Positions 1 to 9,012 of a stretch of DNA of 64,000 bases are shown one piece after another. This DNA is from Leucobacter sp. 7(1) (GTDB lineage: Bacteria; Actinomycetota; Actinomycetes; Actinomycetales; Microbacteriaceae). The DNA lies in NCBI RefSeq assembly GCF_900163635.1, contig NZ_FUID01000066.1:1-64000 (forward strand). The letters are read 5' to 3'. A program made the translations under genes and the position numbers. The notes under the pieces were generated by a model. The model was not told the DNA's origin. It saw nothing but the letters and a program-made list of their open reading frames with translations, and ran no database searches. Positions within the stretch are counted from its first letter, which is position 1, and each line of letters starts with the position of its first letter.

Positions 1-1181
1 TTGTCGCGTTCCTCCCCGCGATCGAGGCACACGCGATCTATGACCGGGTGACACGCATCGCGCGGGCCACCATCCAGGAAGAAGCCGCCACCCGCACCGC
101 GAACGCCGCGGGCACCGCGGGCACCGCGGGCAAAGTAGGCACCGGGGGCAAACTAGGCACCGGGCCCGGGACCGGCACCGGGACCGAGACCGAGACCGAG
201 CCTGCCCGCCCGCATCGATCTCGTGACGCGGTCCGCGCGGACGTGCTCCGCGATCTCCTCCTCACCGGCACCACCAACGATGTTCCCGCCGCAGGCCCTA
301 ACATCCACGCGAAGGTGCAGGTCATCGTGCCGCTGAGTATGCTCCGCCCCGACACGGATGCCAGGACCACGGCCACAGGCACAGGCACGGCCACAGGCAC
401 AGGCACAGCAGCCGCCATGACCCCCGGCACCGGCGCAAACACCACAGGAATGCCACCCCCGACAGACCAGACAGACCAGACAGACCAGACAGAGCGAGCG
501 GGCCCGGCGGAACCCGAAAACTCTGCCAATCCGCCACCCCATGTTGGCAGGCTCGACCCGACAAACCCCTTCGCGGACCTCGGCCGCCGCCCCACCACCC
601 GCCACACCGGGCAGCAAGAGCCCGCCACGCCCATCGGACGCACCGAGCGCACCACCCCCACCGAGCGCACCACACCGCGCCCCGGCCCGGTCGCGGAACT
701 CATCGGCCACGGCCCCATCCCCGGCACCGAAGCCGCCCGCATCGCCCACACCACACCCGTCTGGGAAGGCATCACCACAAGCCCGGACGGAGACGTGCTC
801 TCCGTAGACCGCTATATCCCTACCCCGGAAATGCAGCGCCGCATCACCGCCCGCGACCTCCACTGCAGAGCCCCCGCCTGCAGAGCCCCAGCGCACCGCT
901 GCGACATCGACCACACAATCGCCGCCAGCGACGGCGGACCCACCACGACCACGAACCTCGCACTCCTGTGCCGGGCACACCACACTCTGAAGCACCACAG
1001 TGACTGGGCACTCACCCAACTCCCCGGCGGGGTGCTGCGCTGGACAAGCCCCACCGGACGCATCCACATCGACCGACCACCCAGCCGAGTCAGATTCAGC
1101 ACCGACCCAGCACCACCCCGGCCCCGAAGCGAACGCCCGACACCACCGGTTGAAGACCTCAACGCACCACAACCGTTCTGA
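1..1181 (+). CDS. DUF222/HNH endonuclease domain protein (5' truncated by window)
   Basis: The reading frame is open from the first bases (frame of base 3), so the gene starts outside the window; GTG 48 is internal. The first visible residues (VAFLPAIEAHAIYDR) match the conserved part of DUF222. A long linker of Thr/Gly/Pro-rich low-complexity sequence follows, with 9-bp tandem repeats. The C-terminal part is an HNH nuclease: two CRAPA-type Cys motifs, CDIDH, a GGPT turn, NLALLC and AHH. This architecture is the 13E12 family, multicopy in many Actinobacteria, of uncertain cellular role (probably mobile or selfish nuclease-like). The linker is unusually long and repetitive, so its length may vary between strains. 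Confidence 0.85.
   Translation, partial: VAFLPAIEAHAIYDRVTRIARATIQEEAATRTANAAGTAGTAGKVGTGGKLGTGPGTGTGTETETEPARPHRSRDAVRADVLRDLLLTGTTNDVPAAGPNIHAKVQVIVPLSMLRPDTDARTTATGTGTATGTGTAAAMTPGTGANTTGMPPPTDQTDQTDQTERAGPAEPENSANPPPHVGRLDPTNPFADLGRRPTTRHTGQQEPATPIGRTERTTPTERTTPRPGPVAELIGHGPIPGTEAARIAHTTPVWEGITTSPDGDVLSVDRYIPTPEMQRRITARDLHCRAPACRAPAHRCDIDHTIAASDGGPTTTTNLALLCRAHHTLKHHSDWALTQLPGGVLRWTSPTGRIHIDRPPSRVRFSTDPAPPRPRSERPTPPVEDLNAPQPF
462..488 (+). repeat. 9-bp tandem repeat in HNH gene linker
   Basis: Three perfect copies of acagaccag encode Thr-Asp-Gln repeats in the linker between the DUF222 and HNH parts. Similar short repeats (caccgcggg near 105-130, ccacaggcacagg near 371-408) flank it. Likely slippage-prone. 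Confidence 0.8.
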
Positions 1182-1654
1182 GCGGGAAAGACCGAAAGAG
1201 CAACGCCGCCGGCCAAAACTTCGGCCCTCAAATCCTCAGCCCCCATCGCCCAGCCCCCGCAGTCTGGGCGGGCGCGCGCGTCACGCGCCGGGACTGGCAG
1301 CCTCAGGAAGCACGCACCCTGAAACGCTCAGAGCCACAACGCGTGCGCCGCCTGCCCCGACACCGCGGGCGCGCAGGCTCTACGTCGCCGGTTTCACTCA
1401 GCTTCAGCGTCCTCGTGTGCGTGGTCCGGATGGCCTGACTCGGTGTGCGTCGCGGGTCCGAGGTGGGATGCCCCGCCCTCGTCGACCCATTCGTGGCCGT
1501 CCTCGGTATTGTGTGCGGGATCGGACTCGTGGTCGCGCACATTTCCCCGTGGTTCGTGATGCATGGCAGCCTCCCCTCCTGGCCACACCGGCACCGGTGC
1601 AACCCGTGTGGGCCCACACTACGCCTCCCGCTCGCGCCGCAACACCCCTCCCGC
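1182..1654. other. Intergenic region without a supported gene
   Basis: Open frames here on both strands are Arg/Pro/His-rich and lack a plausible start or family resemblance, so I call no gene. No clear terminator was seen after the HNH gene. The region leads into the repeat array upstream of tagD. Confidence 0.6.
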
Positions 1655-1718
1655 TGTGCATTGCGGCAACTGTGCATTGCGGCAACTGTGCATTGCGGCA
1701 ACTGTGCATTCCGGCAGC
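1655..1718 (+). repeat. 16-bp direct repeat array upstream of tagD
   Basis: Three perfect head-to-tail copies of tgtgcattgcggcaac (1655-1670, 1671-1686, 1687-1702) and a fourth degenerate copy (1703-1718, two mismatches). Each unit holds TTGC-N-GCAA, an interrupted palindrome. The array ends 16 bp before a -10-like TAGGAT (1735-1740), so it covers the -35 area of tagD. A regulator-binding array is likely; the factor is unknown. Confidence 0.85.
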
Positions 1719-1734
1719 ATCCATTGCGAACGCT

Positions 1735-1746
1735 TAGGATGGAAGG
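1735..1746 (+). promoter_or_regulatory. -10 box of leaderless tagD transcript
   Basis: TAGGAT at 1735-1740 lies exactly 6 nt before the ATG at 1747, the spacing seen for leaderless actinobacterial transcripts. The same arrangement recurs at several other genes in the window. Confidence 0.5.
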
Positions 1747-2145
1747 ATGAAGCGGATCCTGACCTACGGCACGTTTGATCTCCTCCACTGGGGTCACATC
1801 CGGTTGCTCCGACGGGCGCGGGCGCTCGGCGACTACCTGGTTGTCGCCGCGTCCTCCGAGGAATTCAACGCGGGCAAGGGCAAGCAGACGTACCACGACT
1901 TTGAGACCCGCAAGAACATGCTCGAAGCCGTCCGCTACGTGGATCTCGTGATTCCAGAGCACACCTGGGATCAGAAGATCAGCGACGTGCAGAAATACGA
2001 AATCGACGCCGTGGTGATGGGCGGCGACTGGGAGGGCGACCCTCGGTTCGAGGTGCTACGCGACTACTGCGAGGTCATCTACCTCGATCGCACCGAGGGA
2101 GTGTCGACGACGAAGATCAAGAAGGATCTCGGCGTCAACGCCTAA
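1747..2145 (+). CDS. tagD: Glycerol-3-phosphate cytidylyltransferase
   Basis: 132 aa, the usual size for TagD. It transfers CMP from CTP to glycerol-3-phosphate, giving CDP-glycerol for teichoic-acid or related cell-envelope polymers; cytosolic. The nucleotidyltransferase signature HWGH is at residues 14-17 and the second signature RTEGVSTT at about 115-122. The nearest homologues in this superfamily (FAD/ethanolamine-phosphate cytidylyltransferases) are longer. The gene stands alone, in front of a strong bidirectional terminator, so it is probably monocistronic. The transcript looks leaderless, and expression may be governed by the 16-bp repeat array immediately upstream. Confidence 0.92.
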   Translation: MKRILTYGTFDLLHWGHIRLLRRARALGDYLVVAASSEEFNAGKGKQTYHDFETRKNMLEAVRYVDLVIPEHTWDQKISDVQKYEIDAVVMGGDWEGDPRFEVLRDYCEVIYLDRTEGVSTTKIKKDLGVNA

Positions 2146-2162
2146 TCACCTGACAGACGACA

Positions 2163-2197
2163 AACGGCCCCGATCCACCCAGTGGATCGGGGCCGTT
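2163..2197. terminator. Bidirectional terminator between tagD and ABC operon
   Basis: Perfect 16-bp inverted repeat (aacggccccgatccac at 2163-2178, complement at 2182-2197) with a 3-nt loop. It lies between convergent genes, so it probably stops both transcripts. T-runs are short, as is usual in high-GC genomes. Confidence 0.85.
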
Positions 2198-2216
2198 CGT
2201 GCACTCCAGCTTGGCG

Positions 2217-3008
2217 CTAGAGCACCTTCGAGAGGAACGCCTTCGTGCGTTCCCGCTGCGGGTTGTCGAGCACCTCGGCTGGATCGCCGGCCTCGACGAC
2301 GACACCGCCGTCCATGAACACCAACTTGTCGGCGACCTTCCGCGCAAAGCCCATCTCGTGCGTGACGACGATCATCGTCATCCCGCTCTCCGCGAGCCCC
2401 TGCATCACGTCGAGAACTTCCCCCACGAGTTCCGGATCGAGCGCCGAGGTCGGCTCATCAAACAGCATGAGCTTCGGGTCCATGGCGAGCGCCCGCGCGA
2501 TCGCGACCCGCTGCTGCTGGCCGCCCGACAGGTGCGCCGGGTAGTAGTCGTGCCTGTCGGCAAGACCCACCCGCGCGAGCAGTTCCATCGCACGCGACTT
2601 GAGCGCCGCCTTGCCACCCTTACGCAGCAGCGTGGGGGCGAGCATGACGTTCTCAAGCGCGGTCATGTGCGGGAACAGGTTGAAGCGCTGGAACACCATG
2701 CCGATGTCCCGGCGCTGCTTCGCGGCCTCACGCGGATGCATCTCGTAGAGCTTCTCACCCTGCTCGCGGTAGCCCACGATCTCGCCGTCCACGAACAGGC
2801 GACCAGCGTTCACAGTCTCCAGGTGGTTGATGCAGCGCAGGAACGTTGACTTCCCCGACCCGGAGGGGCCAACGAGGCAGAGCACCTCGCCCCGCTGCAC
2901 CTCGAGCGAGATCGACTTCAGCACGAGGTTCGAGCCGAAGGACTTCGAAACGCCCTCGGCGCGCACCATCGGTGTCGCTGTGGCCGTGGCGGTTGCGTTC
3001 GCGGTCAT
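2217..3008 (-). CDS. Polar amino-acid ABC transporter ATP-binding protein
   Basis: 263 aa. The cytoplasmic ATPase of a GlnQ/HisP-type importer. Walker [10 protein letters not shown] is at residues 47-55, the signature is LSGGQQQR, Walker [12 protein letters not shown], and the switch His is in VVTHE. The N-terminus begins with an Ala/Thr run ([12 protein letters not shown]) before MVRAEGV, so an alternative start at Met14 is possible. Its start overlaps the end of the permease gene by 4 bp (ATGA), indicating translational coupling. It is the last gene of a three-gene operon transcribed from 4939. The exact amino acid cannot be told from sequence. Confidence 0.93.
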   Translation of the reverse strand: MTANATATATATPMVRAEGVSKSFGSNLVLKSISLEVQRGEVLCLVGPSGSGKSTFLRCINHLETVNAGRLFVDGEIVGYREQGEKLYEMHPREAAKQRRDIGMVFQRFNLFPHMTALENVMLAPTLLRKGGKAALKSRAMELLARVGLADRHDYYPAHLSGGQQQRVAIARALAMDPKLMLFDEPTSALDPELVGEVLDVMQGLAESGMTMIVVTHEMGFARKVADKLVFMDGGVVVEAGDPAEVLDNPQRERTKAFLSKVL

Positions 3009-4006
3009 GCTGCTCCCCCAGGTCGCTGTGCCCCTGCGGCACCATCGGTGCCCGGATCTTCGACGCCCACCACGCCAATCACGCCGGTGGGAATACTCGG
3101 TTTCATGACGTCGGGGCGAGCTCCCACGCCCTTCGCGAAGTGGCGCTCCAGGAAGTACTGTCCCACCATCAGGACGGACGTCACCACCAGGTACCAGATC
3201 GATGCCACGATGAGCATCGGCACCGGGTTGTAGGTCACCGCGGCGATGTCCTTCTGCTTCATGAACAGCTCAAGCGTGAACGGCACCGCGTTCACCAGCG
3301 AGGTTGTCTTCAGCATCGAGATCACCTCGTTGCCCGTGGGCGGAATGATCACGCGCATCGCCTGCGGCAGCACGACGCGGGTCATTGTGTGCCACCACCC
3401 CAGGCCCAGCGCCTCCGCGGCCTCGTCCTGCCCCTTGTCCACGGACAGAAGCCCGGCGCGCACGATCTCCGCCATATAGGCGGCCTCGTTCAGCGCGAGG
3501 CCGATGATCGCGAGCGTGAACGCCGTCATGATCGTCTTCGTCTCGAAGGCGAAGATCGGGTCCATGAACGGCAGACCGATGGTGAGCTGCGGGTAGATTA
3601 CCGCGAACAGGCCCCAGAATGTCAGCTGCACGTAGACCGGGGTGCCTCGGAAGATCCAGAGGTAGACCCAGGCAACAGCTTTCACAACGGGGTTGGGCGA
3701 GAGTCGCATCACCGCGAGCGCAACGCCGAGCACGATGGCAATCACCATCGAGTAGACGGTGAGCTGCAGCGTGTAGCCGACTGCCGCGACGATGCGGGTG
3801 TCGAACAGGTACTTGCCGACCTCGGGCCAGTTGAAGGCCTCGCGGTTTGCGGCGTCGAAGATAAACAGCGCCGCGAGGGCCAGCAGCACGACCGCGAGGA
3901 CAATGCGTCCCGGGTGCCTCAGCTTGATGGCCTCGATCGGCTCGGACTCGTAGAACGGCTGGGGCTTCGGGTTCGCGCCCGAAGCCCCGCTCGTGTGTTC
4001 AGTCAT
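3005..4006 (-). CDS. Polar amino-acid ABC transporter permease
   Basis: 333 aa inner-membrane subunit of the HisM/GlnP family. A soluble N-terminal stretch is followed by one membrane segment (about residues 33-55), then the transport core with a typical EAA-type loop ([18 protein letters not shown]). Several hydrophobic helices and a cytosolic tail follow. The extended N-terminus and extra helix are common in actinobacterial members that serve as the single permease, which would homodimerise. It sits 48 bp downstream of the binding-protein gene and overlaps the ATPase gene, so it forms one operon with them. Confidence 0.92.
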   Translation of the reverse strand: MTEHTSGASGANPKPQPFYESEPIEAIKLRHPGRIVLAVVLLALAALFIFDAANREAFNWPEVGKYLFDTRIVAAVGYTLQLTVYSMVIAIVLGVALAVMRLSPNPVVKAVAWVYLWIFRGTPVYVQLTFWGLFAVIYPQLTIGLPFMDPIFAFETKTIMTAFTLAIIGLALNEAAYMAEIVRAGLLSVDKGQDEAAEALGLGWWHTMTRVVLPQAMRVIIPPTGNEVISMLKTTSLVNAVPFTLELFMKQKDIAAVTYNPVPMLIVASIWYLVVTSVLMVGQYFLERHFAKGVGARPDVMKPSIPTGVIGVVGVEDPGTDGAAGAQRPGGAA

Positions 4007-4054
4007 GGGGAGTGACGTTTCCCTCGGTACTCGGTGGCTTCAGTACTCGGTGTC

Positions 4055-4939
4055 TTAGGAGCCGGCGTTGATCGTGGCTTCTTCGATTGCCCCGTCCTCG
4101 ACCCCGGCCTTCGTCAGGATCTCAAGGTAGGTGCCATCGTCCATCAGCGACTGCAGTGCGGCCTGCACAGCCTTCGTGAGGTCCGAGTCCTTCGGCAGTG
4201 CGTAGCCGTAGGGTGCCACGTCGAACGTCTCACCGGCGGCCTCGATCTTCTCGCTCTGCGCAGCAATCGCGTCGAGGGTGACGGGTGAGTCGGCGCTGAA
4301 CGCTTCAGCCTGGCCCAGGACGACGGCGTTCGTGGCCTCAGCCTGACCCTCGAACGGCATGATCTCGATCGCGGGCTTGCCAGCGTCCTCGCAGGCCTGC
4401 GACTTTGCCGGGAGCTCGTCGGTGTGCTCGAAGGTGCCCGCCTGCACGGCGACCTTCAGGCCGCACGCGTTGTTCGGGTCGACGGTCTCACCGATGGGGG
4501 CAGCCCACAGCACGCCAGCCTCGTAGAAGTTGACGAAGTCGACAGTCTTCTGACGCTCGGCATTGTCTGTGAAGGAGGAGGAGCCCATGTCCATGGCCCC
4601 GCCCTGGATGCTCGGGATGATCGTGTCGAACCCGGCTTCTTCCCACTTGGGCTCGAGGCCCAGGCGTGCGCTGACGGCGTTGGCGAGGTCGACGCCCCAA
4701 CCCACGATGTCACCGGAGGAGTTCTTGTACTCGTTTGGCGGGTACGAGGCGTCGGTGCCGAGCACCAACTCGCCCTTGTCCTTGATCTCGGCGGGGAGCA
4801 GCGCCACTGCTGCCTCGTCGACGGTGATCTTCGAGGTGTCGGTGGACTCCTTCTGCGGGCCTTCCTCGTTGGTGACGCACCCCGTAAGGGTGAGGACGGT
4901 TGCTGCGGCGAGCGCGGGAAGCGCGTAACGAATCTTCAT
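4055..4939 (-). CDS. Amino-acid ABC transporter substrate-binding lipoprotein
   Basis: 294 aa, SBP_bac_3 family, the extracytoplasmic receptor of the importer encoded downstream. The signal peptide MKIRYALPALAAATVL ends in a lipobox LTGC (Cys21), so it is a membrane-anchored lipoprotein. The family hallmark GWGVDLANAVSARLG and the ligand-binding pattern around LGTDASYPPNEY are present. I chose the ATG at 4939 rather than an upstream in-frame start because it directly opens the signal peptide and has a GGAGA ribosome site. Family members usually bind glutamate, glutamine, cystine or basic amino acids; the ligand here is not assigned. First gene of the operon; a perfect palindrome at 5053-5066 lies upstream. 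Confidence 0.93.
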   Translation of the reverse strand: MKIRYALPALAAATVLTLTGCVTNEEGPQKESTDTSKITVDEAAVALLPAEIKDKGELVLGTDASYPPNEYKNSSGDIVGWGVDLANAVSARLGLEPKWEEAGFDTIIPSIQGGAMDMGSSSFTDNAERQKTVDFVNFYEAGVLWAAPIGETVDPNNACGLKVAVQAGTFEHTDELPAKSQACEDAGKPAIEIMPFEGQAEATNAVVLGQAEAFSADSPVTLDAIAAQSEKIEAAGETFDVAPYGYALPKDSDLTKAVQAALQSLMDDGTYLEILTKAGVEDGAIEEATINAGS

Positions 4940-5052
4940 TGATTTCTCCAATGTGAAGCCGACGGGGCTCCGGGTGGTGCATGTCGCTCTGAGTGTAGTG
5001 CCCCGGGGGCAGGGTAGGCCTACAGAGTCTCTACCCCGCTCCATACAGGGGC

Positions 5053-5066
5053 TGTTACCGGTAACA
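5053..5066. promoter_or_regulatory. Perfect 14-bp palindrome, candidate operator
   Basis: tgttaccggtaaca is a perfect palindrome with a central CG, the form typical of LacI/GalR-family operators. It lies 114 bp upstream of the ABC binding-protein start and just past the end of kdpE. No LacI-type gene is in the window, so the regulator would act in trans. A GC-rich hairpin (gcgcgc arms, 5069-5086) is adjacent and might act as a weak stop for the kdp transcript. Confidence 0.5.
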
Positions 5067-5119
5067 AAGCGCGCGGAATTGCGCGCCGGATCTCCCCAAA
5101 CGCGCACATAACATTCCGG

Positions 5120-5851
5120 TTAAGCGCGCGACGCCACGCCGTCACCGGCGGCCAACTCAAGCCGATACCCCATCCCTGGCTCGGTCAGCAGGAAGCGTGG
5201 GGCACCCGCGTCTCGCTCAAGTTTCTTGCGCAGTTGCGACATGTACAGCCGCAAATACCCCGTATCAGTGACGTGCTCCGTCCCCCAGATATGGGTCAGC
5301 AGAGTCTGCCGGGTGACGAGCCGCCCGGCGTTGCGGGCGAGCAGGTCGATCATCTGCCACTCGGTCGGGGTGAGCCGAATCTGCCGCCGCCCGCCACCCG
5401 CGGTGTCGACAACGCTGCGGGCTGCGAGGTCAACCGTGACCTCGCCGAGCCGCACCACGAGCTCTGCCGGCGCATCCTGCACGGGACCGCGCCGGGGCAC
5501 TCGCCGGGTCAGGGCGCGGACCCGGGCAAGCAGCTCCTCCACGGAAAACGGCTTCGTCAGATAGTCGTCGGCCCCCGCGTCGAGCGCCTCGACCTTGTCC
5601 GCGGTCCCAGCCCGGCCCGAGACGACAAGGATTGGGGCCTCAGACCAGCCCCGCACCGCGTGAATCACCTCAACGCCGTTGAGGTTCGGCATCCCCAGAT
5701 CGAGGATGAGGAGGTCTGGGTGGTGCGCGATCGCGGCCGTAATCGCTTCGGAGCCGTCGACGGCCGTGATGATCTCGTAGCCCTGCGAGGTCAACGTGAT
5801 GCGCAAGGCCCGCAGCAGCTGCGGGTCGTCGTCTGCAAGTAGGAGCTTCAC
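5120..5851 (-). CDS. kdpE: KdpE response regulator
   Basis: 243 aa OmpR/PhoB-type regulator. The receiver domain is at residues 1-120, with the acidic pocket ADDDP near the N-terminus, phospho-acceptor Asp51 (LLILDLGMP) and Lys in LTKPF. The winged-helix domain occupies about 130-235 (RLTPTEWQMIDLLARNAGRLVTR, then VTDTGYLRLYMSQLRKKLE). It activates kdp transcription when phosphorylated by KdpD under K+ limitation. Its ATG overlaps the kdpD stop by 4 bp, so it is translationally coupled and is the last gene of the kdp operon. Confidence 0.95.
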   Translation of the reverse strand: MKLLLADDDPQLLRALRITLTSQGYEIITAVDGSEAITAAIAHHPDLLILDLGMPNLNGVEVIHAVRGWSEAPILVVSGRAGTADKVEALDAGADDYLTKPFSVEELLARVRALTRRVPRRGPVQDAPAELVVRLGEVTVDLAARSVVDTAGGGRRQIRLTPTEWQMIDLLARNAGRLVTRQTLLTHIWGTEHVTDTGYLRLYMSQLRKKLERDAGAPRFLLTEPGMGYRLELAAGDGVASRA

Positions 5852-8349
5852 GATCCGGTCACCTCCGTGGGGCCGGGTGCCACGCGCAACGAGACCACCA
5901 TTGTCAGGCCCCCTCCCGGCGTATCCTCGGGTTCCAGTGTGCCACCCATCGCCTCGACGAACCCTTTCGAGAGCGCCAGCCCGAGGCCCAGACCGGTGCT
6001 GTTGTCCGTATCGCCCAGCCGCTGGAAGGGCTGGAACACCTCCCCGCGACGATCCGGCGCGATCCCCGGACCGTGATCCACAACCCGCACTTCCACGCGC
6101 CCCGCGAAGGTGCTGCTCGCAATCAGCACCGCCGTGCCCGCTGGGGCGAAGCGGCGTGCGTTCGCGAGCAGGTTCACAAGGACACGCTGCAACAGGACCG
6201 GATCGGCGAGTGCTTGCCGGTCCTCGTGGGCGAGCGCGAGCGCGACTTCGGCCGGACCGAGCCCCAGCTCATCGAGCGCCGGGCCAACAACGTCGGCGGG
6301 ATCGAGCGCGACCGGGGCGATCGTCAGCGCATCCGCTTGAAGCCGGGTCACGTCGAGCAGATCGGTCACGAGCGCCGTCAGTGCGCCGAGGCTCTCCTCC
6401 GCGGTCTCGAGGAGCGCCCCCCGATCCTCCGCCGACAGGCGGGGGCCCGCGGTGCGCAGTCCCCCAACCGCCGCGGTCGCCGCCGCCAGTGGCCGCCGGA
6501 GGTCGTGGCTGAGGGCAGAGAGCAGCGCCCCCCGCACACGATCCGACGCGGCGATCGGCTCGATCTCACTGGCGGTGTCCGCGAGGTGCTGGTGTTCGAG
6601 TGCCACGTCGAGCTGGGCGATCAGCACCGCGAGAAGGCGCTGTGCCGCGGCGGGCAGATCTGTGCCGTAGAGTGCCAGCTCCGCGTGCGTACCGACCGGG
6701 TGCCTGGCTGCGGCCGCCCCACTGCACTCCCCTGAAACCGCCACCTCCGTGCCGTTTTCGGTGAGCCTGGCCCCGCGCAGCCCGAACGCCTCGCGGACCC
6801 GGTCGACGAGCGCCTGCACCGCGTTGTCGCCGCGCAGCACACTTCCTGCCGCGGTCTGGATCAGTTCCGATTCCGCGGCCGCGCGGCGGGCGGCGCGGGC
6901 CGTGCGCGCGGCCCGATCCACAACGTAGCTCACGAGCGCCGCGATTGTCATATAGAGCAGCAGGGCGACAACGTGCAGTGGGTCCGTGATCGTGACGGTA
7001 AACAACGGGGCAATGAACAAGAAGTCGAGCGTGATTCCCGAGAGCACGGCCGCAAACAGGGCGGGCCACAACCCGCCGACGAGCGCGACCACGACAACGA
7101 GCAGCTGATAGCTGAGCACGTCACCCGTGATCGACTCCGGACTGCGCAGGGCGTAGAGCAGCCAGGTGAGCAACGGACCACCCACGAGCGCGATCGCGAG
7201 CCCCGCAAGGCGACGCCGGATCGTGAGCCCGCCGCCCAGGCGCGGCAGCGCCCGCGTCCCCCCGGCAGCCGCGGCGTGCGGCACAATGTGCACGTCAATA
7301 TCCCCGGACTCCCGGATCACGCTCGCACCGATCCCCGGCCCCGTGACCGCGGCGGCGAGGCGACCCCGGCGACTCGCACCGAGCACGAGCTGAGTCGCGT
7401 TGTGCGAGCGGGCGAACTCCACGAGCGAGGCCGGTACGTCGCTCCCCAACACCTGGTGGTAGCTGCCGCCCAGTTGCTCGGTGAGGGCGCGCTGCTGGGC
7501 GAGCGCGGCCGGGTTGTCGCTGCGCAACCCATCCGGGCTCGTCACGTGCACCGCAACAAGTGCTCCCCCGGCGGCGCGCGCCGCGATCCGGGCCCCGCGC
7601 CGCAGCAGCGTTTCGCCTTCGAGCCCCCCGGTAAGCGCGACAACCACGCGCTCCCGCGCCTCCCAGGTGCGGTCGATGCCGTGCTCGCTGCGGTAGCTCG
7701 TCAGCGCCTGATCGACCTCGTCCGCGAGCCACAACAGCGCGAGCTCGCGGAGCGCGGTGAGGTTACCGAGGCGGAAATAGTTCGAGAGCGCGGCGTCAAT
7801 GCGCTCGGCCGGATAGACCACCCCGCCCGCCAGCCGATCGCGCAGCGCCTGCGGGGCAAGATCAATTACCTCGATCTGGTCAGCCTCACGCAGGAAACGA
7901 TCCGGCACAGTTTCGCGCTGCGGCACCCCCGTGATCTGCTCCACCACGTCGTTCACCGAGGCGATGTGCTGGATATTCAGGGTCGAGAGCACGTCGATTC
8001 CGGCGTCGAGGAGCTCGGCCACGTCTTGCCACCGCTTTTCGTTGCGGGACCCGGCCGCGTTGGTGTGCGCCAGCTCGTCGACGAGCGCGAGCTCCGGGTG
8101 CCTGGCGAGCACGGCATCGAGGTCCATCTCGTCAAGCGTGACGCCCCGGTGCACGAGGCTGTGGCGCGGGATCTCGGGCAACCCCCGGGCGACCTCCGCG
8201 GTCGCTGCCCGCCCGTGGGTCTCCACAATCGCGATCACCACGTCGCCGCCCGCATCCCGCAGCCGGTGCCCCTCCTCGAGCATCGCGTAGGTCTTGCCCA
8301 CGCCGGGGGCGGCACCGAGCAGCACCCGCAGTCGCCCCCGTGTTGTCAT
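5848..8349 (-). CDS. kdpD: KdpD sensor histidine kinase
   Basis: 833 aa, the full KdpD layout. The N-terminal KdpD domain has a Walker-type GAAPGVGKT near residues 12-20, then a universal-stress-protein-like domain, a four-helix membrane region (DUF4118) at about 385-490, a GAF-like linker, and the kinase core. The H box is ALSHDLRRPLAA near residue 612; the usual Thr after HDLR is Arg here. The N, G1 and G2 boxes (NLLANARRFAP, DHGPGIAPD, GLGLGLALSKG) are intact. It senses K+ limitation or osmotic stress and phosphorylates KdpE. Coupled by ATGA overlaps to both kdpC and kdpE. Confidence 0.95.
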   Translation of the reverse strand: MTTRGRLRVLLGAAPGVGKTYAMLEEGHRLRDAGGDVVIAIVETHGRAATAEVARGLPEIPRHSLVHRGVTLDEMDLDAVLARHPELALVDELAHTNAAGSRNEKRWQDVAELLDAGIDVLSTLNIQHIASVNDVVEQITGVPQRETVPDRFLREADQIEVIDLAPQALRDRLAGGVVYPAERIDAALSNYFRLGNLTALRELALLWLADEVDQALTSYRSEHGIDRTWEARERVVVALTGGLEGETLLRRGARIAARAAGGALVAVHVTSPDGLRSDNPAALAQQRALTEQLGGSYHQVLGSDVPASLVEFARSHNATQLVLGASRRGRLAAAVTGPGIGASVIRESGDIDVHIVPHAAAAGGTRALPRLGGGLTIRRRLAGLAIALVGGPLLTWLLYALRSPESITGDVLSYQLLVVVVALVGGLWPALFAAVLSGITLDFLFIAPLFTVTITDPLHVVALLLYMTIAALVSYVVDRAARTARAARRAAAESELIQTAAGSVLRGDNAVQALVDRVREAFGLRGARLTENGTEVAVSGECSGAAAARHPVGTHAELALYGTDLPAAAQRLLAVLIAQLDVALEHQHLADTASEIEPIAASDRVRGALLSALSHDLRRPLAAATAAVGGLRTAGPRLSAEDRGALLETAEESLGALTALVTDLLDVTRLQADALTIAPVALDPADVVGPALDELGLGPAEVALALAHEDRQALADPVLLQRVLVNLLANARRFAPAGTAVLIASSTFAGRVEVRVVDHGPGIAPDRRGEVFQPFQRLGDTDNSTGLGLGLALSKGFVEAMGGTLEPEDTPGGGLTMVVSLRVAPGPTEVTGS

Positions 8350-8966
8350 GCCGTGGCCTCCCGTTCGTCAAGATCTAGATTAAGCCGGAGCACATTGATT
8401 CGTTCGGAACCGAGGAAGCCGAGGTCGGGCGCCTCGAGGTGCGCAGCGATGATATCGCGCAGTTCCGCCTCCGGGATCCCGCGCTCCGCCGCGATCCGCG
8501 GCACCTGCAGCGCCGCATACTCCGGGCTGATGTGCGGATCCAAGCCCGAAGCTGACGCCGTCACCGCGTCGGCCGGGATTGCGTGCTCGGGAACCCCGTC
8601 GCGTTCGGCGATCGCTGCGCGCCGCTCGGTCACCGCGGCCACGAGTTCCGGGTGCTCCGGCCCCCAGTTTGTGCCGGAGGATGCGGCGGCGTCGTATCCG
8701 TCCCCCGCTGCAGATGGGCGCGGCTGGAAGTATTGCGGCAGCGGCGCACCGGCAGCATCGGTGAACGACTGACCGATCAGGGCCGATCCAACGACGACAC
8801 CGTCCGGACCGGTGAGCGTGGAGCCGTTCGCCTGCGCCGGGAGGAGGAACTGGCCGAGCCCCGTAATCACGGCGGTATACCCCACCCCCAGCAGCAGCGT
8901 GCAGGCGAGCAGTGCGCGAACCGCGACCCCGAGGGTTTTCCCCGCGGTGCGTGAGCGTGCGTTCAT
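8346..8966 (-). CDS. kdpC: KdpC, potassium-transporting ATPase subunit C
   Basis: 206 aa, normal length. One N-terminal membrane helix (about residues 14-36) precedes an extracellular domain containing the family motifs NGSTLTGPDGVVVGSALIGQ, FQPRPSA and TASASGLDPHIS. It stabilises the KdpFABC complex. It lies 46 bp downstream of kdpB and overlaps kdpD by 4 bp. Confidence 0.95.
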   Translation of the reverse strand: MNARSRTAGKTLGVAVRALLACTLLLGVGYTAVITGLGQFLLPAQANGSTLTGPDGVVVGSALIGQSFTDAAGAPLPQYFQPRPSAAGDGYDAAASSGTNWGPEHPELVAAVTERRAAIAERDGVPEHAIPADAVTASASGLDPHISPEYAALQVPRIAAERGIPEAELRDIIAAHLEAPDLGFLGSERINVLRLNLDLDEREATA

Positions 8967-9012
8967 GGTGTTCTCTCTTTTCCGTGTGGTGAGGTGCGGG
9001 ATACGGCGAGCG

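Noticed and set aside
6973-8772. Long plus-strand open frame opposite kdpD/kdpC
   Set aside because: Antisense shadow of a high-GC gene; Arg/His/Ala-rich product, no family features, while kdpD and kdpC are certain.
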